Below, in pieces: positions 17,039 through 26,381 of a DNA stretch of 64,000 nucleotides. A model generated the notes under the pieces. That model had not been told where the DNA came from and did not search any database. It was given only the letters and a program-made list of their open reading frames with translations. The translations under genes and the position numbers were made by a program. The stretch is taken from contig CAZPOR010000007.1 of NCBI GenBank assembly GCA_964588325.1, forward strand, positions 1 through 64,000. Reading direction: 5' to 3'. The DNA is from Thiovibrio sp964588325. GTDB taxonomy: Bacteria; Desulfobacterota; Desulfobulbia; Desulfobulbales; Desulfurivibrionaceae. The first letter of the stretch is position 1; each line of letters begins with the position of its first letter.

Positions 17039-17332
17039 CTACTCAACGGGAGTGCTTCCCTTTTCTTCCTTCCTGCACAGCTCAGCTTCCTGATGCGCTT
17101 TTTCGAGCTCCGTTCTGAGTGTTTTCGTCAAGGCGCGGCTCCTGAAAAGACCGGGAAGGGCGGCCAGAAACATAGTCAGCAGGCCAATGGCAAAAGTCAG
17201 TAGCAGCACAAAAACCAGCGCCCCCTCGAAACGCCAGAACAGGAACTGAACCTGTACCGCCTGGGAATTCTGCAGTGAAAAGGCAACCACCAGCGCGGAA
17301 AAAACAACAGCAAAAAAAAGTCCGAATTTCAT
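17039..17332 (-). CDS. LapA-domain (DUF1049) small membrane protein
   Basis: 97 residues with two membrane helices (about 4-20 and 38-62), separated by NSQAVQVQFLFWRF, the hallmark of the LapA/DUF1049 family (LapA/YciS of the LPS assembly complex). A charged cytosolic coiled-coil tail follows (KTLRTELEKAHQEAELCRKE). In E. coli LapA pairs with LapB to tune LpxC degradation, but no lapB is adjacent here. The start has AGGAGG nine bases upstream. It is the last gene of the minus-strand block. Confidence 0.85.
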   Translation of the reverse strand: MKFGLFFAVVFSALVVAFSLQNSQAVQVQFLFWRFEGALVFVLLLTFAIGLLTMFLAALPGLFRSRALTKTLRTELEKAHQEAELCRKEEKGSTPVE

Positions 17333-17384
17333 ACGACCTCCTCATCTCACCCTGCCAAATTTATCTCCAGCAGAGACCCTCTAC

Positions 17385-17918
17385 TCATTCCACCGCCTCT
17401 CCAGCGCGGGGATGACATCCCTCGCAGGTTTCATTTTGCAGACCTTCGTGATCGGAGGGTGCCGGATTGATCACATTCTTGGTATCGTGACAGGCTAGGC
17501 AGTCTTCCTGTCCCTTAACCGGATGGGGAATGAAAGATGCTTTCTCCCCCGCTGCCGGTCTGCCCCCTTCCAAGAGAGAGGCGGAAGAACTGCCTCCCCC
17601 GTTTTCAGGAACTGATTTCGCCTGGCTCCCAGAAAAATTTACGACGGGCGAGAACACCCCAAGGCCTGGGGAGGAGTGGCATTGAGGGCAACTGGCATTG
17701 TTCCACCCCACATGGCGGACAGGATAGGGCCTGATCCCGGTACGTCCGTGGCAGTAATCGCATTTTTGGCGCCCGGCGCTGGGGTGCGGTATCGCGCCCC
17801 CCTCTCGGACGGAAGTAAAGAAAATCTCGGGCGACTGCAGGAGAGCGAACACCAGTGTAACTAAAAATACAAGCCCCCCTGTTGCAACTGCCAGGTGCAC
17901 GGAATATCTTTCTCGCAT
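17385..17918 (-). CDS. Membrane-anchored four-haem cytochrome c
   Basis: 177 residues. An N-terminal uncleaved anchor (about residues 8-28) leads into a periplasmic part with four CxxCH motifs: CDYCH, CPQCH, CLACH and CEGCH. They form two pairs separated by a Ser/Gly/Ala-rich linker (NGGGSSSASLLEGG). Histidines near HP and HVG segments could be distal ligands. The start at 17918 has GGGGAG upstream, and the gene lies 10 bases downstream of the flavocytochrome gene, so they are almost certainly co-expressed and the cytochrome may exchange electrons with it across the inner membrane. Confidence 0.88.
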   Translation of the reverse strand: MRERYSVHLAVATGGLVFLVTLVFALLQSPEIFFTSVREGGAIPHPSAGRQKCDYCHGRTGIRPYPVRHVGWNNASCPQCHSSPGLGVFSPVVNFSGSQAKSVPENGGGSSSASLLEGGRPAAGEKASFIPHPVKGQEDCLACHDTKNVINPAPSDHEGLQNETCEGCHPRAGEAVE

Positions 17919-17928
17919 GACCGCTCCC

Positions 17929-19245
17929 CTATACGAAGTTGAAGCTTTCCGACTGTACTTGCTCTGGCGGGACCCCCAGTTTCTCCAGGGCCTCCTTTGC
18001 TTTCTGTTGCATGGGAATCGGCCCGCAAACAAAATACTCATAAGCCATTCGTTCTTCCGGGAGGTGGCGCCCCATCACCTCGGCATCGATATAGCCCTGC
18101 TCTCCGGTCCAACCAGCCGGCGGATTGGTCGGGACGTGGATAATCTTCAGCCTTAATCGCTCTTGCAACAAATCGAGCTCTTCGCGGAAGGTCAGCGCTT
18201 CCATCTCCCGTCCGGCATAAAAAAGAATGAGCGGCCGCAGATCATGCCGGTCGGCAAAGGTGCGCAGGATGCTCATGATCGGCGTAATGCCGACCCCTCC
18301 CGCGACAAAGACATACCCTGAAAAGGTATGCCGATCAGGGATAAAACTGCCGTATGGTCCGTCTACATAGGTGCGCGTCCCCGGAATCACGCTGCCGATC
18401 GTTGCCGTGAAATCCCCCAACTCCTTGATGGTGAAGGCCAGCCGCTCCGGATGCATGGCACTCGAGGAGAAGGAAAAGGGATGTTCCCGGATGGAAAACG
18501 GCGATCTGTTGATGGTGAGCCAGGCAAACTGACCGGGCCTGAACTCCATCCCCCCGTGTCCCTCGGGACGGAGCACCAATGTCCAGCTCTTGCCGCGCTC
18601 CCTGGTGACCGACTCGACGGTGTAGGGCTTGCTACACATCTGCAGCGGCTTGAGCAATCGGACATAGAGCAGGGCCATGCCCCAGGTAATGGCAATGGCA
18701 ATCCAGAGTCCGCGTTTCACATATCCTTGCAGGTAGTAGTTGACACCGATCATGTGCCACAGAGCCAGGGCAACGGCGGTTACAGCCGCGCAACCGTGAA
18801 TCATGCGCCACTGCTCATAGCCCAGCCCGAGTTTCAGGCGATACAGAGAAGAACCGACGATCAGGGCGAAGGCGAAAAGAGCAATGGTGCCGCCGGTCAT
18901 CCACCCCGGTGCCGACAAAGGGTTCAGCAGACCGAAAGTGGCTGGGGCGGACAGGAGAAGAATAGCCGGGTGAAGGAGCAGGAAAAGGAAGGCCACCAGC
19001 GAGATCGCCCGGTGAAAGTAATAGACCACGTCGATGCCGTACGGGGAGGTAATTCCCTGAAAGCGACCTGTCAAAAAGAATTGCAGTCCCATCATCGACA
19101 GCCCCCCGAAACCGAGCCCCACCGAGAGTTCCCGCCAGAAGCCGCGCCCGTGGATATCATGCCCGGCCAGCAAAACAAGCAGGGGCGTCATTGCCAGGAA
19201 CAGATAAACGCCAATCTGCAATATGCCGTAATAACGATACCGCAT
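17929..19245 (-). CDS. Ferric reductase/NADPH-oxidase-like flavocytochrome b
   Basis: 438 residues. The N-terminal 200 residues form about six membrane helices with two histidine pairs (YYFHRAIS...LLLHPAIL and MIHGCAA...ALWHMIG) suited to two b haems, as in the ferric reductase-like transmembrane family. The C-terminal half is a ferredoxin-NADP reductase module: FAD site REHPFSFSSS, PYGSF, nucleotide site GGVGITP and the C-terminal YFVCGP. It could move electrons from cytosolic NAD(P)H through FAD and two haems to the periplasm, where the four-haem cytochrome encoded immediately downstream would accept them. The direction and substrate are inferred. GGAGGGAG precedes the ATG. Confidence 0.9.
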   Translation of the reverse strand: MRYRYYGILQIGVYLFLAMTPLLVLLAGHDIHGRGFWRELSVGLGFGGLSMMGLQFFLTGRFQGITSPYGIDVVYYFHRAISLVAFLFLLLHPAILLLSAPATFGLLNPLSAPGWMTGGTIALFAFALIVGSSLYRLKLGLGYEQWRMIHGCAAVTAVALALWHMIGVNYYLQGYVKRGLWIAIAITWGMALLYVRLLKPLQMCSKPYTVESVTRERGKSWTLVLRPEGHGGMEFRPGQFAWLTINRSPFSIREHPFSFSSSAMHPERLAFTIKELGDFTATIGSVIPGTRTYVDGPYGSFIPDRHTFSGYVFVAGGVGITPIMSILRTFADRHDLRPLILFYAGREMEALTFREELDLLQERLRLKIIHVPTNPPAGWTGEQGYIDAEVMGRHLPEERMAYEYFVCGPIPMQQKAKEALEKLGVPPEQVQSESFNFV

Positions 19246-19262
19246 GCTTTTCTCCCTCCGGC

Positions 19263-20954
19263 TCAGAAATAGGCGTTCAGCACATATTCCTGCACCATTC
19301 GATGGGTATTGAAGAACGAGCCGTTGATGGCAATGCAGTAAACCATAATCTCGACGAACCGCTCCCGGTCATGATAGAAAAGGGGGATAATGACCCGCTC
19401 CAGTTTATCGTACAGCGAGGCGGCATCCTCAGCGCTGCTGTGCCCTTCTGCCTTGCCACGATTTCTTGCGCCGATGGCCCAGCCGGTCAGCCCTTCGATA
19501 TGTCCCTCGATCCACCAACCGTCCAACACGCTCAGGTTGGGGACACCATTAAGGGACGCCTTCATGCCGCTGGTACCCGAAGCCTCCAGGGGAGGTTCGG
19601 GGGTATTCAGCCAGAGGTCAACGCCGGCGGTCATCATCGCCCCCAGTTTCATGTCATAGTCCTCCAGGAAAATGACCGGCACCTCTTTGCCAAGGGCCTC
19701 CCCGGCCTGAAAAACCCGCTTGATAAGCTCCTTTCCCCCCAGGTCGCGAGGATGAGCCTTGCCTGCAAAAATCACCTGCACTGCACCGGCTTCCACCGCG
19801 ATTTTTCTGAGACGCTCCAAATCATGGAACAAAAGGTCGCCTCTTTTGTAGGTAGAGGCACGTCTGGCAAAGCCGATGGTCAGGACGTGCTCATCCAGCC
19901 CGGCGCCGGTTTCCCGGTTAATTCGTTCAAGCAGCGCCCGCTTGGCCGCCATATGGCTATTCCACACCTCTACTTTTGGCAGGCTTAGGGCATAACGAAG
20001 CCTGAAGTTGTCTTTTTGCCAGCCGGGAATATAGTGGTTGAAAAGAGCCCGAAACGGCTCCGACACCCAGGTGGCGGCATGAACTCCGTTGGTGATGGCC
20101 TCGATGGAATAGCCTGCAAACATGAGCCGCGAGACCTCCCCGTGCTTTTGGGCGACTCCGTTAACATAGCGGCTCGAATTGAGGGCGAGGAAGGTCATAT
20201 TGAGGATGTCTCCTTCGAGAAAGACCCCCTCCAGGGAGAAGAAATCGTCCCGTTGCCCGACAATCCTTCGGGCCAATCCAGCAGGGAATTTGTCGTGCCC
20301 GGCAGGGACGGGCGTATGGGTGGTGAAAACGCATTTTTCCCTGACCGCCTCGATATCTTCGCCGACGATGACGCTTCGGCCTGCCTTTCTGGCCTCTTCA
20401 TCAAGGAGCTCCAGGGTGAGAAGAGCGGCATGTCCTTCATTCATGTGGAATCGCAGGATATTGACATGTCCAAGAGCGCGGAGCATGCGGACCCCACCGA
20501 CCCCAAGAATTACTTCCTGGCAAAGACGGTAGTGTTCGTCCCCGCCGTAAAGAAAATGGGTCAAGGCCCGATCGCCTTCGCTGTTTTCCGGCAGATCGGC
20601 ATCAAGAAAATAGACCGGCACGGAAAAGCCCTCCACTCCGACGACCTCGTATTTCCAGCAGCGAAGATGAACTGTTCGCCCTTCCACACTGACCACAACT
20701 CTCGCTGCCGTCTCATGCAGAAAATCTTCAACGGGCCATTCCGCAAGATCCTCCCGCTGCCAGCCATCCGCTTCGAGCCGTTGGCGAAAATATCCCTTGC
20801 GGTAGAGGAGAGTGACCGCGACCATCGGCACCTTGAGGTCGGCAGCGGAGCGAATCGTGTCTCCCGCCAGAACGCCCAGGCCGCCGCTGTAAGTCAGGAT
20901 TTCCGTGTTAAGGCCGATCTCCATCGAAAAATAAGCGATTCCGTGTTTGTTCAT
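19263..20954 (-). CDS. glgP: Alpha-glucan phosphorylase (short GT35 type)
   Basis: 563 residues. It phosphorolyses alpha-1,4-glucan to glucose 1-phosphate. It is shorter than E. coli GlgP and belongs to the bacterial/archaeal short class beginning IAYFSMEIGLN...YSGGLGVLAGD. Other matches are the NEGHAA segment, FTTHTPVPAGHD, and PLP-site GTSGMKASLNGVPNLS with the lysine. ATG 20954 overlaps the TGA of the upstream sensor kinase (ATGA), so the two are translationally coupled. An in-frame upstream start would lie inside the kinase gene and is rejected. glgC is in the same window (62597) but far away. Confidence 0.92.
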   Translation of the reverse strand: MNKHGIAYFSMEIGLNTEILTYSGGLGVLAGDTIRSAADLKVPMVAVTLLYRKGYFRQRLEADGWQREDLAEWPVEDFLHETAARVVVSVEGRTVHLRCWKYEVVGVEGFSVPVYFLDADLPENSEGDRALTHFLYGGDEHYRLCQEVILGVGGVRMLRALGHVNILRFHMNEGHAALLTLELLDEEARKAGRSVIVGEDIEAVREKCVFTTHTPVPAGHDKFPAGLARRIVGQRDDFFSLEGVFLEGDILNMTFLALNSSRYVNGVAQKHGEVSRLMFAGYSIEAITNGVHAATWVSEPFRALFNHYIPGWQKDNFRLRYALSLPKVEVWNSHMAAKRALLERINRETGAGLDEHVLTIGFARRASTYKRGDLLFHDLERLRKIAVEAGAVQVIFAGKAHPRDLGGKELIKRVFQAGEALGKEVPVIFLEDYDMKLGAMMTAGVDLWLNTPEPPLEASGTSGMKASLNGVPNLSVLDGWWIEGHIEGLTGWAIGARNRGKAEGHSSAEDAASLYDKLERVIIPLFYHDRERFVEIMVYCIAINGSFFNTHRMVQEYVLNAYF

Positions 20955-21973
20955 TCTTTTTTCACTCCCGCGGAACTGGCGTTCTTTCCCGGCAACCACA
21001 TCTCCGCTGCCGTTCCGGCTCCTTGCTTGCTCTTCATCGCAAGGGTGCCGGAGTGCGCCTCAATAATTTTTCTTGAGATAGGCAGGCCAAGACCGGTGCC
21101 TTTCTTTTTGGTTGTGTAAAATGGCATGAAAATATTTGACAGGGTTTCGCCATCCATTCCGGCACCCTGGTCTTTGACGGTGATTGCAATTGTATTCCTT
21201 TCGATGGTTGCCGTTATGCTTACCGGCACCCCGTTCGGTGAAGCATCAACGGCATTATCGATAAGATTGATCAGAGCCCGTTCAAGGTGAAAACCGTCAA
21301 TTGTGCTGATCATGGGGGTGGGCGGCAGATGCGTCGCCAGGAAGACGCCTTTTTCCTCTGCCTTTGTCCGGCACGATTCAGCGGCCTGCTGGATGAGTTC
21401 CCTTATATCTGCGTCTTTGCGATCAAGCTGCAGCGGCCTAACAAAATCCAGCACGGAATTGACTATCTTCTGCATGTTCTGCGCTGACATTTCAATGGCC
21501 CGGGCTCCTTGAGCAATATCTCCCTTCCTTTCCCGAATCCGTCGGGCGAAACCGAGGATGGAGATAAGGGGATTTTTCAGATCATGCACAATAACGGTGG
21601 CAACCTGACCAATTCCGGCGAGATACCGCTCCCGCTCTGCCTGATTGCTTTTTTTGCGCTCACGTTCCGCAAGAAAGTAGGCAACGGCGGCAAAAACTCC
21701 AGTAAACACCATGTGTAGAACCCTATCCATCAATTCCGGAAAGGTCGTTGCCCAATTGCCGAAAAAAAACGGCGAATACGCTGCCGACACGAACAGCCAG
21801 GTCATGAACGAACCTTTCAGGCCGAAACGGAGCACCCCAAGAAGCAGCGGGATATAGTACAGTTCTTCAAGAACAACACGCGGAGAAAACTGCCGCATTG
21901 CGCCATAATGCAGATAGGTGATCAACACCGTAACAGTGACGATCGTAAAGATATGATAATTTTTTCTGGGCAT
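20951..21973 (-). CDS. Membrane sensor histidine kinase
   Basis: 340 residues. The N-terminal 100 residues contain three or four membrane helices without a large periplasmic sensor. The transmitter follows: H-box ATVIVHDLKNPLISILGFA (phosphorylated His about residue 138), N-box NLIDNAVDAS, G1 DQGAGMDG, F-box FMPFYTTK and G2 GTGLGLPISRK. It looks like the NtrB/KinB-like kinases of Deltaproteobacteria. No response regulator is adjacent. Its stop overlaps the start of glgP by four bases, an unusual coupling of a sensor with glucan breakdown. A weak AGAGG lies 12 bases before the ATG. Confidence 0.9.
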   Translation of the reverse strand: MPRKNYHIFTIVTVTVLITYLHYGAMRQFSPRVVLEELYYIPLLLGVLRFGLKGSFMTWLFVSAAYSPFFFGNWATTFPELMDRVLHMVFTGVFAAVAYFLAERERKKSNQAERERYLAGIGQVATVIVHDLKNPLISILGFARRIRERKGDIAQGARAIEMSAQNMQKIVNSVLDFVRPLQLDRKDADIRELIQQAAESCRTKAEEKGVFLATHLPPTPMISTIDGFHLERALINLIDNAVDASPNGVPVSITATIERNTIAITVKDQGAGMDGETLSNIFMPFYTTKKKGTGLGLPISRKIIEAHSGTLAMKSKQGAGTAAEMWLPGKNASSAGVKKE

Positions 21974-22077
21974 TGTTTGTGATGACCTCTGGGCTCAGGC
22001 CAATCTGCGAACGAACAGCTCCCCGTTTTTTTTGAAAAAAACTGAGTTCCCGCAATTACCCTCAAGCATGAAAGCCG

Positions 22078-23043
22078 TTATTCCGTGAGTTTTACGGGGG
22101 AAACAAACCCGGCAGGCTTGAGCACAAGCACGGAACACTGCACCTGCTCCAGAATGGCTTCGGCGGTATTGCCGATAAGCAACCCGGAAATGCCTGTCCG
22201 CGCAACCGTTCCCATGACAACCAGGTCCGCCTGCACTTCCCCGGCCAGGGCGGTTATCACCTTGCGCGCTTCCCCCTTGCGGAGGTGGAAGCGAGGGGCA
22301 AGGTAGTCATACGCTTCCGCGCCGATCCGATTCCGCAGCCACTCCCCCAGTTGGTACAACCCGCTTTCATGCTGCAAACGTTCATTTTCGACATAGGTGG
22401 CGGCAGCGGCGGGATCCCCGCCCCACACGCTGATTTTGCCTTCGGCAAAAGCCTCCCAGGCATGCGCCAGATGCAAGGCCGCAAAATCGGACAGCGCAAG
22501 GGAAGCGGACAAACCGATAATCTGCTCATTGAGGTCCGCCTCCTCGACCCCGGCCATCAGCGGGTCGAAATCGACCGCCGCGAGAATACTGCTGTAATTA
22601 GATTTCTCCCGGGGCTTCATCAGCCACACCGGAACGGGGCATTTGCGCAACAGATGCATATCGTCGCTGCCGAACAGCCTCGCCAGGAAGTCGGGATTTT
22701 CCGCGGGCTTGATTACCAGGTCATAGCCATGGCGCAGCACGGCGCGAATAATTTCGAGAAAAGCCGTGCCCGTGAACACCTTACGCGCAATGTTGATTCG
22801 TTGCCCATGGGGATCAATCAGCGACTCCAGCCTTTGCCTCTGTTCATCTTCCAGTCTCGCCTGCATCCCGGCGGAATCCGGCACGCCATCCGCCGCCCCT
22901 TTACTTCCCGGGATACGCGGAACAACGGCAATGACCGTCAGTTCGGCCTGATTGTTTTCCGCCAACGTCACCGCCCGCGCCAAAGCGGAGGCCTGGTCCA
23001 CGCCCTCTTCTGATACATAGAGAATGTTCTTGAATCGTTTCAT
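22078..23043 (-). CDS. Tandem universal stress protein (UspE-like)
   Basis: 321 residues with two Usp domains (about 1-140 and 150-310). Domain 2 keeps the nucleotide-binding pattern G-x2-G-x9-G-S/T as VVMGTVARTGISGLLIGNTAE-type sequence near residues 275-295. Domain 1 is degenerate, as in E. coli UspE. Cytosolic, possibly ATP-binding. The ATG at 23043 overlaps the stop of the antiporter gene (ATGA), so it probably responds to, or regulates, the transporter; CPA2 antiporters often carry or accompany Usp domains. Confidence 0.9.
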   Translation of the reverse strand: MKRFKNILYVSEEGVDQASALARAVTLAENNQAELTVIAVVPRIPGSKGAADGVPDSAGMQARLEDEQRQRLESLIDPHGQRINIARKVFTGTAFLEIIRAVLRHGYDLVIKPAENPDFLARLFGSDDMHLLRKCPVPVWLMKPREKSNYSSILAAVDFDPLMAGVEEADLNEQIIGLSASLALSDFAALHLAHAWEAFAEGKISVWGGDPAAAATYVENERLQHESGLYQLGEWLRNRIGAEAYDYLAPRFHLRKGEARKVITALAGEVQADLVVMGTVARTGISGLLIGNTAEAILEQVQCSVLVLKPAGFVSPVKLTE

Positions 23044-24707
23044 AAGGCGGCCTCCGTATTGGTTTTCAAACTCGATTCGGCATGGGGAAACAGGCGGTCC
23101 GCCGCTTCCCGTGCTGCGTCGGCATAAGGGACAAAAACAAGATCGACGCCCTCCCGCTCAAACTGTTGGGCCTCATGGCGGCTGGCGGCGGAGAGCGCCA
23201 CCTTGCCGGGGTAGCCCTGCTGGTGAAGCCCGTGGAGCAGCATCCGGTTGATGGTGCGATCACGCATGGTGCTCACGACCCAGCGCACCTGCTCCAGCGG
23301 CAACGAAGCAATGAATTCCGGATCCTCGGCGTCACCATAATGGACTGCGTAGCCATCGCGGAGGTGGCGCCCCACCACCTCCGGATCAAAATCCACGGCG
23401 AGCAAACGGCAGCCCCGTTGGCGCAGATTCCCCGCCACCGCAGCGCCGTAGCGCCCCAGGCCGAAGAGGAGAACATCCATGTTCCGGTCATCCCCGGCCG
23501 AACCATCCAGCTCCCGGTGCGCCACCTTGCGCTCGAACACGCCAAGATAGGGGGCGAGCCGTTCATACAGGGAGTGCGAGTAGATGATCATATAGGTGGA
23601 AGCGCTGATGGTAATCAACCCCACCAAGGTAATAAGCCCCACTGTCTCCCGGTCGAGATGCCCCAGGCTGAGGCCCAGCGCGGCAAGGATAAGCGAGAAT
23701 TCACTGATCTGAGCCACCGTGAGCCCGGCCAGAAAGCCGGTGCGTTTGCGATACCCCATGTAGCCCATGATCGCCATGACAATAAGAGGATTGCCCACCA
23801 GCACGAAAAGCGAAAACAGCATCGCCGGGCCCGCCTGTGCGCCAAGGGTGCTTATGTCCAACCCGGAACCCAACTCGATAAAGAAAAAAAGCAACAGGAA
23901 GTCGCGCAGGCTGACCAGGCGCGCGGCCACCTGCTCACGGTAGGGTGTGGACGCGACGGAAATACCTGCCAGGAAGGCCCCCACCTCTTTGCTGAAGCCC
24001 AGGGTGTCGCCGGCTGTGGCGCCCAGCACCGCCCAGGCAATGGCGAACAACATCAACAGCTCGGGCGAGTGGGCGAGACGATGGAGCAAGCCGGTCAAAA
24101 CGTAGCGGATCAACAAGGCCACAACAAGCAGCATCGCGATCCCTTTGGCAAAAAGCAGCAGTGCTTCCATGCCCAGATGCATCTCACCGGCGGGCTGGCC
24201 AAAAGCGGTGAGCCCAATCATGACCAGCACCACCACAATATCCTGGACAATGAGAAAGCCCACCGCAATCCGCCCATGCAACGAATCCACCTCCCGTTTG
24301 TCCGAGAGGAGTTTCACGATGATGATGGTGCTGGAAAAAGTGAGCGCGACAGCCACATAGATGGCCATGACATGGGGCATGCCCAACGCCAGGGCGATCA
24401 GATACCCGATGAGCGAAGTGAAGACAACCTGCCCCAGACCGGAAGCCAGCGCAACCGGCCCCACAGTCCGGATGATGTGCAAGTCGAGCTTCAACCCAAC
24501 CACGAACAGCAGCAGGGCAATGCCCAACCGGGCAAACAGCTCGATTTCGCTGCTGTGCGTCACCCATCCGAAAACCGAGGGGCCGAGCAGTATGCCCACC
24601 ACGATGAAGGCAACGATCAGCGGCTGGCGCAGAAGTTGGGCAATGCCCCCGCCGACGACCGCCAGGCCCAGGATCAGGCCCATCTGTACAAAAACATTTT
24701 CAACCAT
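23040..24707 (-). CDS. CPA2-family cation:proton antiporter with TrkA-N domain
   Basis: 555 residues. The N-terminal 390 residues form about 12 membrane helices of the Na+/H+ exchanger fold, including the VGILLGPSVFGW start and the FLAGISVAS segment. The C-terminal 150 residues form a TrkA-N (RCK) Rossmann domain (VLLFGLGRYGAAVAGNLRQRG) that binds NAD(H) to gate transport. It resembles KefB/KefC and YbaL, and probably exchanges K+ or Na+ for H+. GAGGGAT precedes the ATG. The stop overlaps the Usp start by four bases. It is the first gene of the minus-strand block. Confidence 0.92.
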   Translation of the reverse strand: MVENVFVQMGLILGLAVVGGGIAQLLRQPLIVAFIVVGILLGPSVFGWVTHSSEIELFARLGIALLLFVVGLKLDLHIIRTVGPVALASGLGQVVFTSLIGYLIALALGMPHVMAIYVAVALTFSSTIIIVKLLSDKREVDSLHGRIAVGFLIVQDIVVVLVMIGLTAFGQPAGEMHLGMEALLLFAKGIAMLLVVALLIRYVLTGLLHRLAHSPELLMLFAIAWAVLGATAGDTLGFSKEVGAFLAGISVASTPYREQVAARLVSLRDFLLLFFFIELGSGLDISTLGAQAGPAMLFSLFVLVGNPLIVMAIMGYMGYRKRTGFLAGLTVAQISEFSLILAALGLSLGHLDRETVGLITLVGLITISASTYMIIYSHSLYERLAPYLGVFERKVAHRELDGSAGDDRNMDVLLFGLGRYGAAVAGNLRQRGCRLLAVDFDPEVVGRHLRDGYAVHYGDAEDPEFIASLPLEQVRWVVSTMRDRTINRMLLHGLHQQGYPGKVALSAASRHEAQQFEREGVDLVFVPYADAAREAADRLFPHAESSLKTNTEAAL

Positions 24708-25019
24708 TCGTTATCCCTCGGTCTCTGAGGCACCGCCGGTTCCCATGCGCGTATCGCCTTTTCCATGGATGCTTCGTCTCCTGGAAGGATTCTATGCAAT
24801 GGAAGAAGGAAAGTCAAAAAAAACAGCCGCGCGTCCTAGCAACAAGTATCCCCAGGGGATGCCCGTTCTCGTGCTGTTTTTCCTTTGCCCAATGGCGCAA
24901 CAGGATATTTTTTGTTTGCAAAAAGAGATTGCGGGGATAAGATTACCGGCACCGGCAACGTACGAGACCGGCGCCATACCTCCGCACCCAAACCCGACCG
25001 ACAACAGACCTTGCCGCCA
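24708..25019. other. Divergent intergenic region
   Basis: 312 bases between the antiporter gene (minus) and a sensor kinase gene (plus). No RNA gene, repeat or convincing open frame was seen. An in-frame TTG at 24885 could extend the kinase, but it lacks a ribosome binding site. Promoters for both directions presumably lie here but could not be assigned. Confidence 0.5.
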
Positions 25020-26186
25020 ATGAACGAACATCGCTGTTCTTCCGAAACATCCCGGCAGTTGCGCTGCTCTCGGGCTGAAATCGAAACCCTGAGCAAAACC
25101 ATCGGCAGCAACCGTCAACTGCTGGACGTTCTGGATGCCTTCCCCGGCTTTGTCCTGGTTCTCAACCATACCCGGCAGATCGTTTTTGCCAATCAGTCTT
25201 TTCTGCATTTTCTTGGCGCCGCATCCCTTGCCGAGGTGCTGGGGGAAAAGCCCGGAGACGCTCTGGCATGCGAGCATGCCGTGCAAAGCGTTCTGGGCTG
25301 CGGCACCACCGTCTTCTGCTCCACCTGCGGCGCGGACAAAGCCACTCCCCCTTCCCTCCTGCCCCAGCCGGGAAACGGTGATGCCCAAGAATGCCGGATC
25401 AGGCAGGAGGGCAGCGGCAAAGCCTTTGACTTCCGGGTGCAGACTGCGCCTTTTCCCGGCGGAAACGACAATCTCTACCTCTTCTTTCTCACCGATATCT
25501 CCCATGAAAAAAGGCGGCGGGCCCTGGAGCGCATCTTCTTCCACGACGTGGCCAATATTGCCACCGGCATGGTGGGCATGAGCCGGACCCTCTGCCAGAA
25601 AGAACTGAATGAGGAAAAGAAAAGACAGTTTCAGGATATCCTGCACCGCTATGCGCATCGGCTGGCCGATGAGGTCGAGGCGCAGTCCGCCCTGGCCGCG
25701 GCGGAGAACAACGACCTGCACCTGCAGGGCGAACCCTGCGCAAGCCTTGCCCTGCTCGAGGAGGTGGTTGCCTTTTACAACAATATCGACAACGGCCGGA
25801 CCAGCAGGGTGGAAATTGCCGCCGATGCCGTGGCAACGGATTTTTTCACCGACCCGCGGCTGCTGCACCGCATCCTGATCAACATGACCAAGAATGCCAT
25901 CGAGGCCTCCCCCCCGGAGGATATGGTCCGCATCGGCTGCGAGCAGGCTGAAAACGACCTGGACTTCTGGGTCCACAACCACGGCTGCATGTCCGAGGAA
26001 ACCCAATTGCAGATCTTCCAACGCTCCTTCTCCACCAAGGGGGCGGGGCGGGGCTTGGGCACTTACAGCATCAAACTGCTGGGCGAACGCTACCTGAAAG
26101 GAAAGGTCAGCTTCACCTCCTCGCCGGAAAACGGCACCACCTTCCGCTTCCGCTGCCCCCGCGACATCGAGGCAGCCTCTCCCTGA
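25020..26186 (+). CDS. Soluble PAS sensor histidine kinase
   Basis: 388 residues, no membrane segment. A PAS domain lies at about residues 30-145 (FPGFVLVLNHTRQIVFANQ), containing a cysteine group CGTTVFCSTC that could bind metal or sense redox. The H-box is degenerate (RIFFHDVANIATGMVGMS), followed by N-box NMTKNAIEAS and a G-box GAGRGLGTYSIKL. These HDxxN-type kinases are common in Deltaproteobacteria. No response regulator is adjacent. The ATG at 25020 is chosen by the start of the coiled coil; the ribosome binding site is poor, and a TTG at 24885 would add 45 residues of unlikely sequence. Confidence 0.8.
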   Translation: MNEHRCSSETSRQLRCSRAEIETLSKTIGSNRQLLDVLDAFPGFVLVLNHTRQIVFANQSFLHFLGAASLAEVLGEKPGDALACEHAVQSVLGCGTTVFCSTCGADKATPPSLLPQPGNGDAQECRIRQEGSGKAFDFRVQTAPFPGGNDNLYLFFLTDISHEKRRRALERIFFHDVANIATGMVGMSRTLCQKELNEEKKRQFQDILHRYAHRLADEVEAQSALAAAENNDLHLQGEPCASLALLEEVVAFYNNIDNGRTSRVEIAADAVATDFFTDPRLLHRILINMTKNAIEASPPEDMVRIGCEQAENDLDFWVHNHGCMSEETQLQIFQRSFSTKGAGRGLGTYSIKLLGERYLKGKVSFTSSPENGTTFRFRCPRDIEAASP

Positions 26187-26381
26187 GACTGGCCGCCCCT
26201 GGTTACTCCCTGCCTCCACCACCCCGTGCCGGACAATTCGGCCGGGAGAGGGATTGACACCCTGCTCACAAAAATGCGATGCTTCTTGAAGCTGTTTGCA
26301 CCAATACTGGAAGGGCAGAGGGGAAAGCCATTGCGTGCTTACCCGCAGCCTACAGCGCACCAATAACCGAGGAGAAAAAAT

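Noticed and set aside
23082..24728. A 548-codon open frame opposite the CPA2 antiporter
   Set aside because: His/Gln-rich, no domain; clearly the shadow of the transporter gene.
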